From Acidobacteriota bacterium (GTDB lineage Bacteria > Acidobacteriota > UBA6911): 8,224 bases of DNA. Positions 6,372-8,224 of this stretch are shown here, in pieces. Each line of letters begins with the position of its first letter. Position 1 is the first letter of the stretch. Under the pieces are notes generated by a model. It was not told where the DNA came from. It saw nothing but the letters and a program-made list of their open reading frames with translations, and searched no databases. Location of the stretch: positions 1-8,224 of the forward strand of contig JAHFUH010000222.1 of NCBI GenBank assembly GCA_023265215.1, given 5' to 3'. The position numbers and the translations under genes were made by a program.

Positions 6372-6406
6372 GGCGGGCCCACCCGATTCTCCGGTGCAGG
6401 CCCGCC
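6372..6406 (-). promoter_or_regulatory. Intercistronic GC-rich hairpin between barrel gene and redoxin
   Basis: GGCGGGCC (6372-6379) pairs perfectly with GGCCCGCC (6399-6406), and CACC (6380-6383) with GGTG (6393-6396) extends the stem past a two-base bulge. It begins 12 bases after the barrel stop codon. No T-tract follows on the minus strand, so it is not a classic terminator. A role in protecting the upstream message or lowering expression of the redoxin is inferred. Confidence 0.6.
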
Positions 6407-6417
6407 GACTGAATTGT

Positions 6418-7536
6418 TTACTTGGTTGGCTTCCCTGTGGCATCTCCCGTCGGAGCGGAAGTTTTTGGTTTTCCTCCGAGGTGGAACTGTACACCAAACT
6501 GGAGCTGCACCTTTGAGAAGTCCGCGGTCTTCTGGCTTCCGGTAAAGTCCAGACCTACGTACTGGTGCATACGTAAGGGCATACTGACGAAGTACGACGC
6601 AAACGATGTATTCCAGGCCAAGCCCGGATCCATCGTCACAATATACCCCGGCTGACGGTAGCCTATAGTGCTGGTTATGGTGTTCCACGTTGGCACGCCC
6701 GCAATCTTCCCCGACAAGGTAGCAGCCATCCCTTTTAAATAAGGGATCGGGGCGGCTACGCTGCCGTTGAAAAGATAAGAGTCCGGTGTGGAGAGGTACC
6801 GAACATTTGCTGCCACTGTTTGAGGCCCCGCTGGGTTGAGCGCTGCCCCAAAAGCAAGAGTGTTGTTTTGTTCTTTCAGACTAAAAACGTAAAGGCCGGT
6901 TCCGGAAAAACTGAGATGCCGGAATGCGCGGAAACCTTGTACGGACAAGCGGAGTCCCGTTGCGCCGCTGCCAACCTGTATGGCGGGGTGTACGGGGCGG
7001 AAGGTGATATTCTGGCCCTTGGAATCGGGATAGGGAACCAGGTAATTCGAATTCCCGGTGGGCAGTCTCAGCGCCAAACCAAGGGCAAGGTTTTCCTTGG
7101 TATGCTTCTCGGGATCGAGTAACCAGAAACGTCCACCGAACACCGTGTCGGAGAGACCGTGCGCCGTAGCGTCGTACCGGGTGCCTGCGATTACAGTGCT
7201 CCAGTGGGACCAGAGTACAATGGGGATGTCTAGAGTGAGGTTTAATCTGGGGGTGAGGCCGTAATTTGCCTGGAGGTCCAGCGTGTCTCCTCCTTCGATC
7301 ACCGGGGTAGGCGTCGATACGTAGTCATAACCCTTAAACAGCTCATCCGTCGCGTATCGATTCAAACTGCCACTAAACTGCCATTCGCCTTTTTGTAAAT
7401 AGGGTCCGAGGCCGCCGCTCATGGGGGCCATATTTTTTGCCAGTACTCAGCACTGCGCGAATGCGCCCTGAGGCGTGAACAGTGCGAGGCCGATTATCAT
7501 CGGCATCAACAAGCTTAACCATCTGCACTTCTTCAT
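6418..7536 (-). CDS. Candidate selenoprotein: outer-membrane beta-barrel with Cys-Sec at the mature N-terminus
   Basis: Starting at the ATG 7536, with AAAGGA (7543-7548) six bases upstream, the frame encodes a textbook signal peptide: MKKCR, hydrophobic LSLLMPMIIGLALF, cleavage after GAFA (residue 27). It continues Gln28-Cys29 and meets TGA at 7447-7449 (codon 30). The same frame then stays open to a TAA at 6418, giving 372 residues if TGA is read as selenocysteine. The rest is an outer-membrane barrel of the type often annotated as transporter or 'MetA-pathway of phenol degradation': alternating amphipathic strands with aromatic girdles (LTLDIPIVLW, LALGLALRLPTG, VQLQFGVQFHL) and no other cysteine. 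Starting instead at Met36 (7431) would lose the signal and lacks a ribosome-binding site. tRNA-Sec and selD lie 2-4 kb away. A nonsense mutation in a dying gene is the alternative, but no other lesion is seen. The transported substrate is unknown. Confidence 0.75.
7410..7449 (-). promoter_or_regulatory. In-frame TGA (Sec codon) with possible downstream SECIS hairpin
   Basis: The TGA occupies 7449-7447. Seventeen bases later GGCC (7429-7426) pairs with GGCC (7413-7410), and CC (7425-7424) with GG (7416-7415), around one bulged C (7414). The 7-base loop CATGAGC lies 24-30 bases after the TGA, inside the window known for bacterial SECIS apical loops. The loop lacks a G in its first two bases, which published bacterial models favour, so the hairpin is only a moderate candidate. 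Confidence 0.45.
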
Positions 7537-7808
7537 TTAAAATCCTTTCAGTGTGCTGCCGGGTTTTCTACAGCGCCGGTTTCCTCGTCCGATGTCGCGA
7601 GGGCGCCGACATACAGGAACCCGCCAGGTTTTCAAAAGCTACTCTCCCTTTCTCGCTGCACTGAAAATCCGTGCATGGAATGGGCTGCCACATTGTGGCG
7701 AAGATCAGGATTTTTGTCCAATAAAATATCGGATTATTAATCAGTTCATCAGTAAGCGGACATTCATGGTTTAAGAAATCCAATTGGCTGTTCCGAAATT
7801 TTGGTTTT
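7537..7808. other. Part of the divergent intergenic region with no gene seen
   Basis: The 451 bases between the barrel gene (minus) and the propeller gene (plus) should hold both promoters. In this part I see no convincing -35/-10 or sigma-54 pair for the minus strand. A TGGCA-x-ATGCA pair near 7670-7690 has the wrong spacing for sigma-54. A 71-codon minus-strand frame at 7568-7783 lacks a ribosome-binding site and any family resemblance. Confidence 0.35.
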
Positions 7809-7887
7809 AAGGTAGACGCGGCGTCCCGCCGCGTGGCTCAGTTAAATAGGTCGCTTGTCGCACGCGGCGGGACGCCGCGTCTACCTT
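7809..7887. repeat. REP-like palindrome: perfect 27-bp inverted repeat
   Basis: The 27-base arms 7809-7835 and 7861-7887 are exact reverse complements around a 25-base spacer. Each arm is also self-complementary (GCGGCG-TCC-CGCCGC in the left arm), so single arms and the whole unit can fold. This nested architecture is typical of dispersed REP/BIME-type repeats. Lying between two divergent promoters, it is unlikely to serve as a terminator. Confidence 0.85.
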
Positions 7888-7938
7888 TGAACTCATTGGT
7901 AAGCGCCTGCTCCCGTGGCATATGGCAGGCTCCTGGTG

Positions 7939-7967
7939 TTGAGGGTTAGGGATCGATCTGGTAATAT
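7939..7967 (+). promoter_or_regulatory. Possible sigma-70 promoter for the propeller gene
   Basis: TTGAGG (7939-7944) and TAATAT (7962-7967) are separated by an ideal 17 bases. Each hexamer matches the consensus at four of six positions. Transcription would begin near 7974, leaving a very short leader with GAGAGGG (7978-7984) as ribosome-binding site. Confidence 0.35.
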
Positions 7968-7987
7968 CCAGCGCATCGAGAGGGAAC

Positions 7988-8224
7988 ATGCATCGAAAGT
8001 TTCGAAATACATACTGCTTATTGGCTTTGCTATTTTTTCTTCTACTGATGCTGCCGATTATCTCCCAGGATTGGCCCATGTGGGGAGGAACGCCGCAGCG
8101 GAACATGGTTGCAACGATCAAGCCGCTTCCCTCATCCTGGGATATCAAGACGAACCGGAACATAAAATGGAAGGCGGCCATTGGGGACACGTCTTATGGA
8201 AACCCTGTCGTCGCCGGCGGAAAA
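7988..8224 (+). CDS. Secreted PQQ-like beta-propeller protein, 5' part
   Basis: The first 79 codons of a protein that continues past the window edge. Residues 1-27 are an export signal: basic MHRKFR, then a very hydrophobic CLLALLFFLLLMLP, with cleavage probably near IIS. The mature start, QDWPMWGGTPQRNMV, followed by LPSSWDIKT, NIKWKAAIG and SYGNPVVAGGK, is the usual opening of PQQ/BamB-like propeller proteins (W-x-x-WGG-x-x-RN and the first blade W-x-A-x-G ... G-x-PVV-x-G). GAGAGGG at 7978-7984 supports the ATG at 7988. It is divergent from the selenoprotein operon. Many such proteins are periplasmic or surface scaffolds, and whether this one binds PQQ cannot be judged from the fragment. 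Confidence 0.85.
   Translation, partial: MHRKFRNTYCLLALLFFLLLMLPIISQDWPMWGGTPQRNMVATIKPLPSSWDIKTNRNIKWKAAIGDTSYGNPVVAGGK

Noticed and set aside
6418..7431. Barrel gene starting at Met 7431
   Set aside because: This start has no ribosome-binding site and yields a barrel without a signal peptide, whereas the frame continues upstream through the TGA into a full signal peptide with a good ribosome-binding site.
7447..7449. TGA as a simple nonsense mutation or as general stop-codon reassignment
   Set aside because: A nonsense mutation remains possible, but no other damage is seen and Sec machinery is adjacent. General reassignment is unlikely because the SnoaL-like gene ends in TGA.
7447..7464. 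Lipoprotein signal at Cys29 of the barrel protein
   Set aside because: The residues before the Cys are Phe-Ala-Gln; Gln at the -1 position does not fit a lipobox.
7568..7783. 71-codon minus-strand frame upstream of the barrel gene
   Set aside because: No ribosome-binding site, no recognisable motif and low-complexity composition; treated as non-coding.
7807..8190. 127-codon minus-strand frame opposite the propeller gene
   Set aside because: It overlaps the REP-like palindrome and lies antisense to a clearly coding secreted protein.
1..8224. CRISPR array
   Set aside because: No regularly spaced short repeats; the direct repeats seen are single pairs of 93 and 26 bp.

Overview
The window looks like chromosomal DNA of a Gram-negative, selenium-using bacterium. 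It holds a selenocysteine tRNA, a SelD-type selenophosphate synthetase, a molbindin and an outer-membrane beta-barrel. The style (SelD fused to a carboxymuconolactone-decarboxylase/AhpD domain, a PQQ-type propeller protein, GC-rich REP-like palindromes) would suit a Desulfobacterota- or Acidobacteriota-like lineage, but the sequence alone does not fix the taxon.

Left part (1-2974, plus strand): an accessory, repeat-rich zone. It begins with the tail of an unrecognised gene. A chimeric DarT-like pseudogene follows (351-779); its 5' end is an internally deleted copy of the SnoaL-like gene found later. Next come a complete class II Fic AMP-transferase (891-2072) behind an operator-like palindrome, and an intact SnoaL-like NTF2-fold protein (2206-2685). 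A 93-bp direct repeat and a 26-bp direct repeat bracket this zone and record a duplication followed by decay. A 268-bp element with imperfect terminal inverted repeats, probably derived from a Y1/RAYT-type transposase element, closes it.

Middle part (3064-5345, minus strand): the selenium block. In transcription order it holds a SelD-AhpD fusion, tRNA-Sec (anticodon UCA, CCA encoded) and a molybdenum-binding Mop protein. SelD makes selenophosphate for Sec-tRNA formation, and Mop fits a cell that runs molybdenum enzymes such as Sec-containing formate dehydrogenases.

Right part (5376-7536, minus strand): a likely two-gene operon. The first gene encodes an outer-membrane barrel whose reading frame contains one in-frame TGA directly after a complete signal peptide. 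It has a good ribosome-binding site, so the protein is best read as a selenoprotein whose mature N-terminus is Gln-Cys-Sec. The second gene encodes a secreted TlpA/thioredoxin-like protein with a CAYC motif. The operon ends at an intrinsic terminator just before selD. The close linkage of the TGA-containing gene to selD and tRNA-Sec is the most interesting result here. Divergently, a secreted PQQ-propeller protein starts at 7988 and runs off the window, separated by a large REP-like palindrome.
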